NCBI GenBank assembly: GCA_024234075.1
Contig: JACKOV010000003.1
Location: 496,001 to 560,000 of the forward strand
Direction: 5' to 3'
Length of the DNA stretch: 64,000 bases
Source: Nevskiaceae bacterium
GTDB taxonomy: Bacteria; Pseudomonadota; Gammaproteobacteria; Steroidobacterales; Steroidobacteraceae
A program made the translations under genes and the position numbers. Below are positions 24,332 through 32,497 of the stretch, piece by piece. The stretch's first letter is position 1. Every line of letters starts with the position of its first letter. Below the pieces are notes generated by a model. The model saw only the letters and a list, made by a program, of their open reading frames with translations. It had not been told where the DNA came from and did no database searches.

Positions 24332-24976
24332 ATGACGGCCGCCCGCGTGGTCTTCGTCCATGGTCTCTGGATGACCGGTGCCGAACTGCGTTGGTTGCGG
24401 CGCCGCCTCGAGTCCCGATTCGATTTCGATACCGAAATCTTCACCTACCGCACGGTCAGCGAACCGCTCGATTCCGTTCTCGCGCGCCTGGCCACTACCG
24501 TTTCGCGCGGCGGCACTTCGCAGACCGTGCACGTCATCGGCCACAGCCTGGGCGGCGTGGTGGCCTGCCGGCTGTTCGAGCGCCATCCCGAACTGCCACC
24601 CGGACGGGTGCTGTGCCTCGGCTCGCCCCTCGCCGGCAGCCAGGCCGCCCGCCGGTTCGAGCGCTTCAAGTTCGGCCATCGGATGATCGGCGCGCTGGTC
24701 ATCGCAGAGCTGCTTGGTAACGCCGAATGCCGCTGGACCATGGCACGCGAGCTCGGTGTGATTGCCGGCACCCGGCCGGTGGGACTGGGGCGCCTGGTCG
24801 CCGGTTTCAGCGAACCGAACGATGGCACCGTGGCGCTGCGCGAGACCCGTATCGAAGGTGCGACCGATCACCTCGCGCTGCCGGTCAGCCATTTCGGCAT
24901 GCTGCTGTCGAACCGCGTAGCCGACGAATGTGGCCGCTTCCTGCGCGACGGGCGCTTCAGTTTGCGGGCGGCTTGA
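24332..24976 (+). CDS. Alpha/beta-hydrolase, lipase-like
   Basis: A 214-residue hydrolase without signal peptide or membrane segment, so cytoplasmic. The oxyanion region VVFVHGLWMTG and the nucleophile elbow IGHSLGGVVA (Ser) are clear. The Asp of FSEPNDGTVAL and the His of LPVSHFGMLLS complete a plausible triad. The substrate is unknown; the lid is small, as in PGAP1/triacylglycerol-lipase-like esterases. The ATG at 24332 follows a weak GAGG. Its 3' end overlaps the 3' end of mutS by 20 bases tail-to-tail, with no room for a terminator between them. Confidence 0.82.
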   Translation: MTAARVVFVHGLWMTGAELRWLRRRLESRFDFDTEIFTYRTVSEPLDSVLARLATTVSRGGTSQTVHVIGHSLGGVVACRLFERHPELPPGRVLCLGSPLAGSQAARRFERFKFGHRMIGALVIAELLGNAECRWTMARELGVIAGTRPVGLGRLVAGFSEPNDGTVALRETRIEGATDHLALPVSHFGMLLSNRVADECGRFLRDGRFSLRAA

Positions 24977-27623
24977 GGCCGGCAAGTCCCGCCAGTTCGT
25001 AGACGAGCTCCAGTGCCGCGCGGGGTGTCAGGCTGTCCGGATCGACGGCATTCAACCGCTCGCGCAATCGATGCGCGCCTTCGTCCGGGGTCGTGGCGGG
25101 GGGGCGGTTCTCGTCGGCATCCGTAGTGCCGGCATCGTCGGCGGCAAGCGGCGGCCCGAACGGCAACTCGGCCTGTGGTCCCGCAGCCAGTGCCGCATGC
25201 CGCGCGGCCTGCGCCTCGAGCTCGGCGAGGTAACGGCGCGCCTGCGTGATCACCTCGCGCGGCACGCCGGCGAGCTGTGCGACCGCGAGGCCGTAACTGC
25301 GGCTTGCCGGCCCGGGCTGCACGGCATGCAGGAAAACAATACCGTCGCGATGCTCAGCGGCATCCAGGTGCACGTTGGCGACCCCCTCGACTTCGTCGGC
25401 CAGCGAGGTCAGCTCGAAGTAGTGGGTGGCGAACAGCGTGAACGCCCGCAGCCGTTCGGCGATGTGCCGCGCCGTCGCCCAGGCGAGCGACAGTCCATCG
25501 AACGTGCTGGTCCCGCGGCCGATTTCGTCCATCAGGATCAGGCTGCGTTCGCTGGCGTTGTGCAGGATGTTGGCCGTCTCGCTCATCTCGACCATGAACG
25601 TCGAGCGTCCGCCGGCAAGATCGTCGCCGGCACCGATGCGGGTGAAGATCCGGTCGAGCGGCCCCAGCGTCGCGCGCTGCGCCGGCACGAACGAACCGAT
25701 GTGCGCGAGAATCGCGATCAACGCCGCCTGTCGCATGTAGGTCGACTTGCCGCCCATGTTCGGGCCCGTGATCACCAGCATCCGGGTGCGCGCATCGAGG
25801 AACAGATCGTTCGGCACGAACGGCGCCTCGCTGAAGTGCTCGACCACCGGATGCCGGCCGGCGACGATTTCCAGCACCGGCTCCGCGACCAGTGTCGGCT
25901 CGCTCCAGCGCAGGCTGGTGGCGCGCTCGGCCAGTGCCGCCAACGCATCGGCCATGGACAATGCCGTCGCCGTGTCCTGCAACGCTGCGAGCCGATCGAC
26001 GAGTTGCTGCAACAGCTCGTCGTAGAGCGCCTTTTCGCGGGCCAGGGATTTCTCGCGCGCGCCCAGCACCTTGTCTTCGAAGCCCTTGAGTTCGGGTGTG
26101 ATGAAGCGTTCCGCGTTCTTGACGGTCTGGCGACGCAGGTAGTCGGCGGGCACACGCTCGGCCTGCGTGCGGCTGATTTCGATGAAAAAGCCCTGCACGC
26201 GGTTGTAGCCGAGCTTGAGCTGCGGAATGCCGGTACGCGCCCGTTCGCGCGCTTCGAGCTCGAGCAGGAAGCCGTCGGTGTTCGAGGCAATGTGCCGCAG
26301 CTCGTCGAGCTCCGCGTCGTAGCCGGTCGCGATCACTCCGCCGTCACGGACGAAGGTCGCGGGTTCGTCCGCGATCGCCCGCTGCAGCAGCTCGAGGACC
26401 TCCGGGTGTTCGCCGCTGGCGGCATGCAGCGACTGCAGCAGCGGCGAGTCGAGCGCCGCCAGCGCGGCGCGCACTGCCGGCAGTCGGGTCAGCGACAGAC
26501 GCAAGCCGGCGAGGTCGCGCGGCCGGGCCGAGCGCAGCGCCACGCGTGCGAGGATGCGCTCGATGTCGCCGATCCCCTGCAACTGCTCGCGCAGATCTTC
26601 GTAGCGCCGTCCTTCGCCGAGCGTGCGGACCGCGTGGTAGCGCTGACGCAGCGCGACCGGATCGGTGATCGGGCGATTCAACAGGCGCCGCAGCGCCCGC
26701 GCGCCCATCGCCGTCACGGTGGTATCGAGCAGCGCGCGCAGGCTCGCGTCCTCGCGCTCGCCCGTGGCGACGTCGATCTCCAGATTGCGGCGGGTGGCGG
26801 CGTCGATCTGCAGCGCTTCGTCGCGTTCCTCGACCCGCAGTGCGCGCAGATGCGGCAGCGCTGCTTTCTGCGTATCGCGCACGTACTGCAGCAGTCCGCC
26901 GGCCGCGCGTACCCCGAGCGGCAGCACGTCGGCGCCATAGCCCCGCAGGTCGAGCGTGCCGAGCTGATCGGTCAGCTGGCGCGATGCGGTCGAGAATTCG
27001 AAATGCCAGGGTGGCCGCGCCCGCGCGGCGCAGGAAGTTCCCGGCGGCAGCGCGGTGCCCACCGCCTGATCCTCCGGCGCGAGCAACTCGGCCGGCCGCA
27101 GGCGTTCCAGCTCGGCGGCGAGCGCGATGTCGTCGTCGCCCTCCAGTACGCTGAAGCGCCCGGCCGCGAGATCCAGCCAGGCGAGACCGAAGCGCGCCCC
27201 GTCCCGTACCACCGCCGCGAGCAGCGTATCGCGCTTCTCGTCGAGCAAGGCCGCATCGGTGACCGTGCCGGGTGTCACGACCCGCACCACCTGCCGCTCG
27301 ACCGGGCCCTTGGACTTGGCGGGATCGCCGATCTGCTCGCAGATCGCCACCGACTCGCCCTTGCGCACCAGTCGTCCGAGATAGTTCTCGAGCGCATGTA
27401 CCGGCACACCGGCCATCGGGATCGGTGCCCCCGCGGACTGGCCGCGGGCCGTCAGGGTGATGTCGAGCAGCCGCGCCGCCCGCCGGGCGTCGTCGTAGAA
27501 CAGCTCGTAGAAATCGCCCATCCGGTAGAACAGCAGAACGTCGGGGTTCTGCGCCTTGATGCGCAGGTACTGCTGCATCATCGGCGTGTGGGCGGTGTGT
27601 GTGCTCGTATCCGTATCTTTCAC
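24957..27623 (-). CDS. mutS: DNA mismatch repair protein MutS
   Basis: Recognises mismatches and recruits MutL. The 888-residue product has the mismatch-reading motif GDFYELF near the N-terminus (FYE, about residues 38-40), connector, lever and clamp domains, then the ATPase domain with Walker A GPNMGGKSTYMRQ, Walker B LILMDEIGRGTST and the following His (LFATHYFELTSLAD). The C-terminal region before the stop holds the MutL-contact/tetramer helices. The start ATG at 27623 precedes MKDTDTSTHTAHTPMMQQYL; a downstream Met pair (residues 15-16) is an alternative. Confidence 0.97.
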   Translation of the reverse strand: MKDTDTSTHTAHTPMMQQYLRIKAQNPDVLLFYRMGDFYELFYDDARRAARLLDITLTARGQSAGAPIPMAGVPVHALENYLGRLVRKGESVAICEQIGDPAKSKGPVERQVVRVVTPGTVTDAALLDEKRDTLLAAVVRDGARFGLAWLDLAAGRFSVLEGDDDIALAAELERLRPAELLAPEDQAVGTALPPGTSCAARARPPWHFEFSTASRQLTDQLGTLDLRGYGADVLPLGVRAAGGLLQYVRDTQKAALPHLRALRVEERDEALQIDAATRRNLEIDVATGEREDASLRALLDTTVTAMGARALRRLLNRPITDPVALRQRYHAVRTLGEGRRYEDLREQLQGIGDIERILARVALRSARPRDLAGLRLSLTRLPAVRAALAALDSPLLQSLHAASGEHPEVLELLQRAIADEPATFVRDGGVIATGYDAELDELRHIASNTDGFLLELEARERARTGIPQLKLGYNRVQGFFIEISRTQAERVPADYLRRQTVKNAERFITPELKGFEDKVLGAREKSLAREKALYDELLQQLVDRLAALQDTATALSMADALAALAERATSLRWSEPTLVAEPVLEIVAGRHPVVEHFSEAPFVPNDLFLDARTRMLVITGPNMGGKSTYMRQAALIAILAHIGSFVPAQRATLGPLDRIFTRIGAGDDLAGGRSTFMVEMSETANILHNASERSLILMDEIGRGTSTFDGLSLAWATARHIAERLRAFTLFATHYFELTSLADEVEGVANVHLDAAEHRDGIVFLHAVQPGPASRSYGLAVAQLAGVPREVITQARRYLAELEAQAARHAALAAGPQAELPFGPPLAADDAGTTDADENRPPATTPDEGAHRLRERLNAVDPDSLTPRAALELVYELAGLAGLKPPAN

Positions 27624-27656
27624 TTTGTCACCCGCTCGACGTCGCGGCAGTTCTGA

Positions 27657-27810
27657 TCAAACCAAGTTCCGCGGGGACATTCCGATTCTGGCCGTGAATG
27701 CGCGCGACAGCGCCGAGGAGTTTGCATACCCCGGCTCTTCGGTCAATCGCTGGCATCGAGAGCGTTCGAGCAGGCGGGAGAGCCGGTCGATGTTGGGGCG
27801 GAGGATGAGC
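27657..27810 (-). pseudogene. Collapsed AraC-family regulator gene
   Basis: Read on the minus strand, one short frame joins an N-terminal piece (NIDRLSRLLERSRCQ) straight to a C-terminal piece (PGYANSSALSRAFTARIGMS). The intact AraC protein encoded at 30383-31264 has IDRLSGILERFRVQ at its N-terminus and LGYANPSALSRAFAARVGLA at its C-terminus. About 230 intervening residues, including most of both domains, are missing, and no start codon is evident. It lies in the position a divergent regulator of the gene at 27916 would occupy, so it is read as the deletion remnant of that regulator. Confidence 0.8.
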
Positions 27811-27824
27811 GCTTGAACAAGATG

Positions 27825-27858
27825 GTATGTTTTATGAACTAATTAAACCCAATCATAC
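27825..27858. promoter_or_regulatory. Divergent operator, copy 1 (GTATG/CATAC dyad)
   Basis: GTATG at 27825-27829 and CATAC at 27854-27858 form an inverted repeat 29 bp apart, around TAATT. The same dyad with identical spacing and similar flanks (TTGAAC before, TGCGCCCA after) occurs at 31276-31309 in front of the intact AraC gene. It is the likely AraC-type operator for the gene at 27916. Confidence 0.65.
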
Positions 27859-27915
27859 ATTTCGTGCGCCCACACTGCCGGCACGTCCTTTCTTCAACCT
27901 GCCCCGGAGATCGAC

Positions 27916-28449
27916 ATGCCTCGCGTCAACATTCAGCCACAGTCCACTCCCGCCGCCAGCCAGCCCATCTTGGCGCAGATCCAGCAAGCTTTCGGCACCA
28001 CGCCCAACATGTTCAAGGCGGTGGCGAACTCACCGGCCGCGCTGCAGAGCATGTGGGCGGCCTTCGGCGCCTTGGGCCAGGGAACCCTGGGCGCCAAACT
28101 CGGTGAGCAGATCGCAGTGGCCATCGCCAACCGCAATCGCTGCGAATACTGTCTGGCGGCACATACCGTGCTCGGCCAGAACGCCGGTGCGTCGGCCGCG
28201 GAGATGGGCGCCGCCCAGGTCGGTCAGTCGAACGACAGCAAGACTGCCGCCGCATTGGCCTTTGCACTGAAAGTCGTCGAGCAGCGTGCTCAGGTCACCG
28301 AAGCCGATGTGGCTCGCCTGCGGGAGAGCGGCTTGCGCGACGAGCAGATCGTCGAGATCATTGCGCACGTGGCCCTGAACCTGTTCACCAACTACATCAA
28401 CGTCGCGCTGGACATCCCGGTCGATTTTCCCAAGGTTGCGCTGAAGTGA
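27916..28449 (+). CDS. Carboxymuconolactone decarboxylase/AhpD-family protein
   Basis: A 177-residue protein of the CMD/AhpD-like fold. The peroxidase-type signature is complete: RCEYCLAAHTVLGQNAG contains CxxC and the following His, as in alkylhydroperoxidase AhpD. The all-helical pattern continues to LFTNYINVALDIPVDFP, typical of the uncharacterised family members often divergent from AraC regulators. A role in removing peroxides or other reactive species is likely; the exact substrate is unknown. The ATG at 27916 has GGAGAT six bases upstream. A strong terminator follows. Its regulator gene appears to have been lost. Confidence 0.88.
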   Translation: MPRVNIQPQSTPAASQPILAQIQQAFGTTPNMFKAVANSPAALQSMWAAFGALGQGTLGAKLGEQIAVAIANRNRCEYCLAAHTVLGQNAGASAAEMGAAQVGQSNDSKTAAALAFALKVVEQRAQVTEADVARLRESGLRDEQIVEIIAHVALNLFTNYINVALDIPVDFPKVALK

Positions 28450-28455
28450 ACGGTG

Positions 28456-28489
28456 GGGAGCCTGGCGTTGCGACGCGCCAGGCTCCCTT
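28456..28489 (+). terminator. Strong hairpin after the AhpD-like gene
   Basis: Arms GGGAGCCTGGCG (28456-28467) and CGCCAGGCTCCC (28476-28487) with an 8-base loop, followed by TT. It begins six bases after the stop codon. The stem is long and GC-rich but the T run is short. Confidence 0.75.
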
Positions 28490-28805
28490 GCACGGGTCGG
28501 TGATCGGCCACTTTCGGACCACGGTACGCGGATCAAACTGGAACTCGGCGATGGTGCCGATCCATCGTCTGAGTTGCGCCGAGCTGGACGCTGTGCCGGT
28601 GCAGTTCATGGGCTCGAAGCGCTTGCATGCACCGCCCGTAGCGATCAAAGATCTGCCGCCGATCCCGGCTGTGCCGAGATCGGCGAGCGCTTCGGCCCGT
28701 TCGACTTGACCCCGATCGAAGCCGGTGCCTACAACCTACAGTGGCGCTGCGTTCACATGAACCCGCCGCAACCGCAGCCATCGTCGCGGGACGGGCCCTA
28801 GTCAT
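28490..28805. other. Gene-free stretch
   Basis: About 315 bases between the terminator and the phospholipase-D-family gene. Short open frames exist on both strands, but none has a ribosome site, a recognisable motif or family resemblance. No promoter, repeat or RNA gene was recognised. Confidence 0.5.
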
Positions 28806-30365
28806 TTGCGAGTGTGTCGTCGCCCCATGTTGCTCATGCTCATCTTGCTGACGCTGGGAGGCATGATCGTCGGCGCCCTGCTGGCGAACCACCTGATGCC
28901 GAAGGCCGTCGGCGAGCCCTCGCACGCGTTGGAGGTCGAGGCGGACGCGACCGAGTTGGATCGCGCGCTGGAGCCGATGCTGGCCGGCCATCCTGGCCAC
29001 AGTGGCGTGGTGCTGATCAACGACGGGTTCGATGCGTTCGCGGTCCGCGCACTCGCTGCCCGCAGCGCCGGGCGCAGTCTCGACCTGCAGTACTACATGT
29101 GGCGCGACGATCTGTGTGGCCGGTTGCTGGCGCTGGAAGTGTGGCGTGCGGCCGAACGCGGCGTGCGTGTGCGCATGCTGGTGGACGACATGAATGCGCA
29201 TGGGCTCGATCGGCAGATGCTGGCCCTCGACGCGCACCCCAATATCGAGCTGCGGCTGTACAACGCGTTCCGCAATCGCCGCGGCATCCGGCGACTGCTG
29301 GAAATGGTCGTTCGGGCGCTGCGCATCAATCATCGCATGCACAACAAGGCCTGGATTGCCGACGGTCGGGTCGCGATTGTCGGCGGCCGCAATGTCGGCG
29401 AGGAATACTTTGGCGCCGCGGCCGAGGTCAATTTCCGCGACCTCGATCTATTGCTGATCGGGCCCGCGGTGGCGGGGGCCGAGACGATTTTCGATCGCTA
29501 CTGGAACAGCGAGGCGGTGGTGCCGCTGGCGGCCGTCGGTGAACGAGGCTCGAGAGGCTTGCAAGACTTTGTGAGCGATATCGAGCGGCAGGTCGACAGT
29601 GAAGAAGCGCAGGCATATTTTGCCCGGGTACGTGCTTCGTCCGGAGTCGCGGCCTTCCTGGCGAGAGAGCGGCATCCGATCTGGAGCGAGCGCGTCGAAG
29701 TGGTGGCCGATCCGCCGCACAAGTGGCGCACCGACGATCGTCAGCAATGGCTGGTCGGGCGCCTGGCAGAAATCATCGATGCCTCCCGGGTGCGCGCCTG
29801 GCTGATATCGCCGTACTTCGTGCCTGGCCAATCGGGTACCGAGCGCCTGCTGACCCTGGTGCGGCGGGGTGTTGACGTCGGCATCGTGACCAATTCACTG
29901 GCGGCAAACGACGTGCCGGCGGTGCATGGCGGTTACGCGCGTTATCGCAAGCCGCTGCTTGCGGGAGGCGCAAAGCTGCGCGAGCTTCGCGCCCAGGGCT
30001 ACACCGAAACCGCCGGACTGTTCGGCAGCAGCGGTGCCAGCCTGCATACCAAGGCTATCGTGGTCGATGGGCAGCGCGGCTTCGTCGGCTCGTTCAACGT
30101 GGATGCCCGTTCGGCCGCTCTGAATACCGAAATGGGTGTGCTGTTCGACGATCCGCAGCTCGGTGCGGCGCTGGAGGAAGAATATCGGCACCTCGCCAGC
30201 CCGGCCCTGAGCTTCAGCGTGCAGCTCGGCCAGGACGATCGCGTGCGCTGGGAAGACCACGCGACACAGCCCCCCACAATCTTGAAGCGCGAGCCGGGTT
30301 CCGGTCTCGCGCGTCGCGTCGTGGCGCGAGTGCTGCGCTGGCTGCCGATCGAGTCGCAGTTGTGA
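28806..30365 (+). CDS. Phospholipase-D-family protein, cardiolipin-synthase-like
   Basis: A 519-residue membrane-anchored enzyme with two HKD motifs: HNKAWIADGRVAIVGGRN (about residues 180-197) and HTKAIVVDGQRGFVGSFN. It resembles ClsC/YmdC-type cardiolipin synthases, which join phosphatidylglycerol and phosphatidylethanolamine at the periplasmic face. One N-terminal membrane segment (MLLMLILLTLGGMIVGALL) anchors it. The TTG at 28806 keeps basic residues (RVCRRP) ahead of this segment; the ATG at 28827 is an alternative, and neither has a good ribosome site. A nuclease or other phospholipase activity cannot be excluded. It appears monocistronic. Confidence 0.87.
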   Translation: MRVCRRPMLLMLILLTLGGMIVGALLANHLMPKAVGEPSHALEVEADATELDRALEPMLAGHPGHSGVVLINDGFDAFAVRALAARSAGRSLDLQYYMWRDDLCGRLLALEVWRAAERGVRVRMLVDDMNAHGLDRQMLALDAHPNIELRLYNAFRNRRGIRRLLEMVVRALRINHRMHNKAWIADGRVAIVGGRNVGEEYFGAAAEVNFRDLDLLLIGPAVAGAETIFDRYWNSEAVVPLAAVGERGSRGLQDFVSDIERQVDSEEAQAYFARVRASSGVAAFLARERHPIWSERVEVVADPPHKWRTDDRQQWLVGRLAEIIDASRVRAWLISPYFVPGQSGTERLLTLVRRGVDVGIVTNSLAANDVPAVHGGYARYRKPLLAGGAKLRELRAQGYTETAGLFGSSGASLHTKAIVVDGQRGFVGSFNVDARSAALNTEMGVLFDDPQLGAALEEEYRHLASPALSFSVQLGQDDRVRWEDHATQPPTILKREPGSGLARRVVARVLRWLPIESQL

Positions 30366-30382
30366 TTGCGCGGGCTGCCACT

Positions 30383-31264
30383 TCAAGCCAGCGCCGCCGC
30401 CGGCTTCTGCGCCAACCACTCGCGCGGCGCCAGCCCCACCCTGGCGGCGAATGCTCGTGACAGGGCCGAAGGATTCGCATAGCCCAACTCGCCGGCCAGC
30501 AGCTTGAGGGATCGACCTTCGCGCAGCCGGCTTTGCGCCAGTGCGATGCGCCAACTGCTCAGGTAGTCGGCCGGAGTCTGGCCCACACGTTCGCGGAACA
30601 GGTTGGCGAATGCGGTGCGGGACATGCCGGCGCGCTCGGCCATGCGCTCCAGGGTCCAGGCTTCGCCGGGGAAGTCGTGCAGGGCCACGAGCGTCCGCGC
30701 CAGGCGGGGGTCCGACAGGCCGGTGATCAGGCCGGGCTGCACGCCGGCTTGCCGGGGATGATCGAGCAACCAGCGCAGCAGTTGCAGCACCACGACTTCG
30801 AACAGGCGGTCGGCCAGCAATCGCTGCCCGCAGCGCACGCGATCGGTTTCCAGGAACAGCAGTTCGAGCGCCTGGCCGAGCCCGGGCACCTGCGCCAGCG
30901 GCAGTGCGATCAACGGCGGCAGCGCCCGCGCCAGCGGGTTGTGCGGGCCGCCGTCGAAGCTCAGTCGTGCGCAGGTGAAATCGGCGCCTTCCACCGGTGG
31001 ATTGCGGAAGCGGTGGGTAAGCGGCCGGGGGTACAGCAGCAGGGTGGGTTCGTCGAAGCGCAGCGATCTGGGAACGTCCAGGTCCCGTGCGCCGGGATGG
31101 CTTACTTCGAGCTGGCCGCGGCGCAGCACGTGCAGATAGCCGTGGCCTTCGCAGGCGTCGAAACGATTGAGCCCGCAGAGCGCGCCGGAGTGATGCAACT
31201 GCGCCTGCACACGAAAGCGCTCGAGGATGCCGGACAGGCGATCGATGGGAGCGGGGGTATCCAT
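30383..31264 (-). CDS. AraC-family regulator with cupin-type sensor domain
   Basis: A 293-residue transcription factor. The N-terminal 170 residues form the cupin-like ligand domain of the subfamily usually paired with AhpD-like genes. The C-terminal 100 residues hold two HTH motifs: WTLERMAERAGMSRTAFANLFRERVGQTP and SLKLLAGELGYANPSALSRAF. The C-terminus ends shortly after the second HTH, as normal. It is divergent from the secreted protein at 31362. A GTATG/CATAC dyad lies 12 bases upstream of its start, so it probably controls both itself and its neighbour. The same dyad stands in front of the AhpD-like gene at 27916, a possible second target. Confidence 0.9.
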   Translation of the reverse strand: MDTPAPIDRLSGILERFRVQAQLHHSGALCGLNRFDACEGHGYLHVLRRGQLEVSHPGARDLDVPRSLRFDEPTLLLYPRPLTHRFRNPPVEGADFTCARLSFDGGPHNPLARALPPLIALPLAQVPGLGQALELLFLETDRVRCGQRLLADRLFEVVVLQLLRWLLDHPRQAGVQPGLITGLSDPRLARTLVALHDFPGEAWTLERMAERAGMSRTAFANLFRERVGQTPADYLSSWRIALAQSRLREGRSLKLLAGELGYANPSALSRAFAARVGLAPREWLAQKPAAALA

Positions 31265-31275
31265 TGAACGGATTG

Positions 31276-31309
31276 GTATGAATCGTGGATTAATTGATTC
31301 CGATCATAC
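31276..31309. promoter_or_regulatory. Divergent operator, copy 2 (GTATG/CATAC dyad)
   Basis: GTATG at 31276-31280 and CATAC at 31305-31309, 29 bp apart around TTAATT, between the AraC gene and the secreted-protein gene. Spacing and several flanking bases match copy 1 at 27825-27858. Confidence 0.65.
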
Positions 31310-31361
31310 AGCCGTTGCGCCCATGCTGTCTCCACCCACCCATCACTTCCTGAGGCAAGAC

Positions 31362-32114
31362 ATGCAACCATCATCGATCTCCATCCTCACCGCGGCGCTG
31401 CTGGCGGGCTGTGCCGGTATCGCGGCCGCCCACGACGCGGGTCACCAGGGCGGCATTGCCACCCCGGCCAGCAAGGCCGTCCAAGCGCCGTTCGACATCG
31501 TGCACACCCGCCTCAGCACGGAGGGCAACACGGCGGTGTTCCACATGGCGGTTTCGGGCACAGCGGGCGCGTCCCGGCCGGCCAAATCCGGCAAGCTCGC
31601 CGGCAGCTCGGTGTTCTCGTATGTCTGGCCCACCAGCCTGGATCCGGCCGTGGTCGGCTTCGAATCCAAGGCCGGCATCCTGGCCTTCGCGGTCACCGCC
31701 CATCCCGATTTCGACGACACGCCGTTGTTCGACGAGAACGGCGACGGCAGGCTCGACAACGACGGCGACGTCTGGCATTCGCACTGGGTGGTCCTGCAGC
31801 CCGATGCGGCTTGCGGCAAGGACGCACTGAAGGTCGTGGACATTCCCGAGGGCGCCAAGCCGCGGTTGCCCAAGACCTGGCCAGGTTTACCGATCCTGCT
31901 CGACAGCCCGGGCTGGTCGCCGACGTTCGACGGCGGCAGTGTCGAGGTGCGTGTGCCTTTTGACGACATCGGTGTCGTCGGCGCGGGCAGTTTCGATGGC
32001 GTGACGGCAGCGCTGCGCGTCAACGCCAGCGTGCACAATCCGCTGCTGTGCGTGGTCGATGTTTTCAAGGTGGCTTCGGGCGATCTGTCGCTGCCGGGCA
32101 AGGTCAACCAGTAG
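31362..32114 (+). CDS. Exported protein of unknown function with EF-hand-like loop
   Basis: A 250-residue protein with a hydrophobic signal peptide (SILTAALLAGCAGIAAAHD). LLAGC could be a lipobox, or signal peptidase I could cut after AAA, so lipoprotein versus soluble periplasmic protein is undecided. The mature part has a beta-rich pattern and a calcium-loop-like segment, DENGDGRLDNDGD (about residues 126-138), followed by VWHSHWVVL. Two cysteines lie in the mature part. The family is not recognised. The ATG at 31362 follows TGAGG. The frame is open back to 31227, but that part overlaps the AraC gene and operator. Expression is probably AraC-controlled. Confidence 0.78.
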   Translation: MQPSSISILTAALLAGCAGIAAAHDAGHQGGIATPASKAVQAPFDIVHTRLSTEGNTAVFHMAVSGTAGASRPAKSGKLAGSSVFSYVWPTSLDPAVVGFESKAGILAFAVTAHPDFDDTPLFDENGDGRLDNDGDVWHSHWVVLQPDAACGKDALKVVDIPEGAKPRLPKTWPGLPILLDSPGWSPTFDGGSVEVRVPFDDIGVVGAGSFDGVTAALRVNASVHNPLLCVVDVFKVASGDLSLPGKVNQ

Positions 32115-32195
32115 GCTCTGATGGACAGCAGGCCCCGGCGGGTTCCGCCAGCCAACGCATTCGTGCGGCCTTCGTCGGCCGGAGAGGATTTCCAC

Positions 32196-32465
32196 ATGGA
32201 CATCGCCGTTTTCGACACCCATGTTCTCCGGCCCGACGGCCGCCGGATGCACTTCGATATCCTGGTGCGCGACCAGGATCCCGACCGACGACCGGATACG
32301 GTGCTGGCCCACGGGCGTCGTTATCTGGCCGCAAAAAGCGTGCCGACGGACAGTTTGAGTGCTCAAGCCTGTCGCTTCTGTCACCGCAGATTCGCGACGC
32401 CGGCGGTCGAGGCGGAGATCGACCGCATCGGCTTCGCGATCATCGAGTTGGAGAACTGCGATTGA
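32196..32465 (+). CDS. DUF2024 family protein
   Basis: Small 89-residue cytoplasmic protein. It begins MDIAVFDTHVLRPDGRRMHFDILV, the family hallmark, and has a CxxC-H pair (ACRFCHRR) near residues 58-64. No function is established for the family. The ATG at 32196 has a good ribosome site (GGAGAGGA) at normal spacing; the frame is open to 32121 without one. Its stop codon overlaps the promoter of the next gene. Confidence 0.8.
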   Translation: MDIAVFDTHVLRPDGRRMHFDILVRDQDPDRRPDTVLAHGRRYLAAKSVPTDSLSAQACRFCHRRFATPAVEAEIDRIGFAIIELENCD

Positions 32466-32497
32466 GCCCTTGTTAAGATGTATCTAAAATACGCCTT
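32463..32497 (+). promoter_or_regulatory. Promoter and NsrR-like operator of the truncated haemoglobin gene
   Basis: A dyad AAGATGTAT-N5-ATACGCCTT (32475-32497) matches the NsrR nitric-oxide repressor pattern AAGATGYAT-N5-ATRCATCTT at nearly every informative position. It overlaps a possible promoter, TTGAGC (32463-32468), 16 bp, TAAAAT (32485-32490). Initiation would fall at about 32497, directly at the start codon, suggesting a leaderless message repressed by NsrR until nitric oxide is present. Confidence 0.65.

Noticed and set aside
24930..27656. Plus-strand open frame of 908 codons opposite mutS
   Set aside because: Antisense to a canonical MutS; Gln/Arg/His-rich and without motifs.
27556..27816. 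Small plus-strand open frame between mutS and the AhpD-like gene
   Set aside because: The opposite strand explains this sequence better, as the AraC remnant; the small frame has no ribosome site or motif.
28446..28709. Small plus-strand open frame after the AhpD-like gene
   Set aside because: It begins inside the terminator hairpin, lacks a ribosome site and has no family resemblance.
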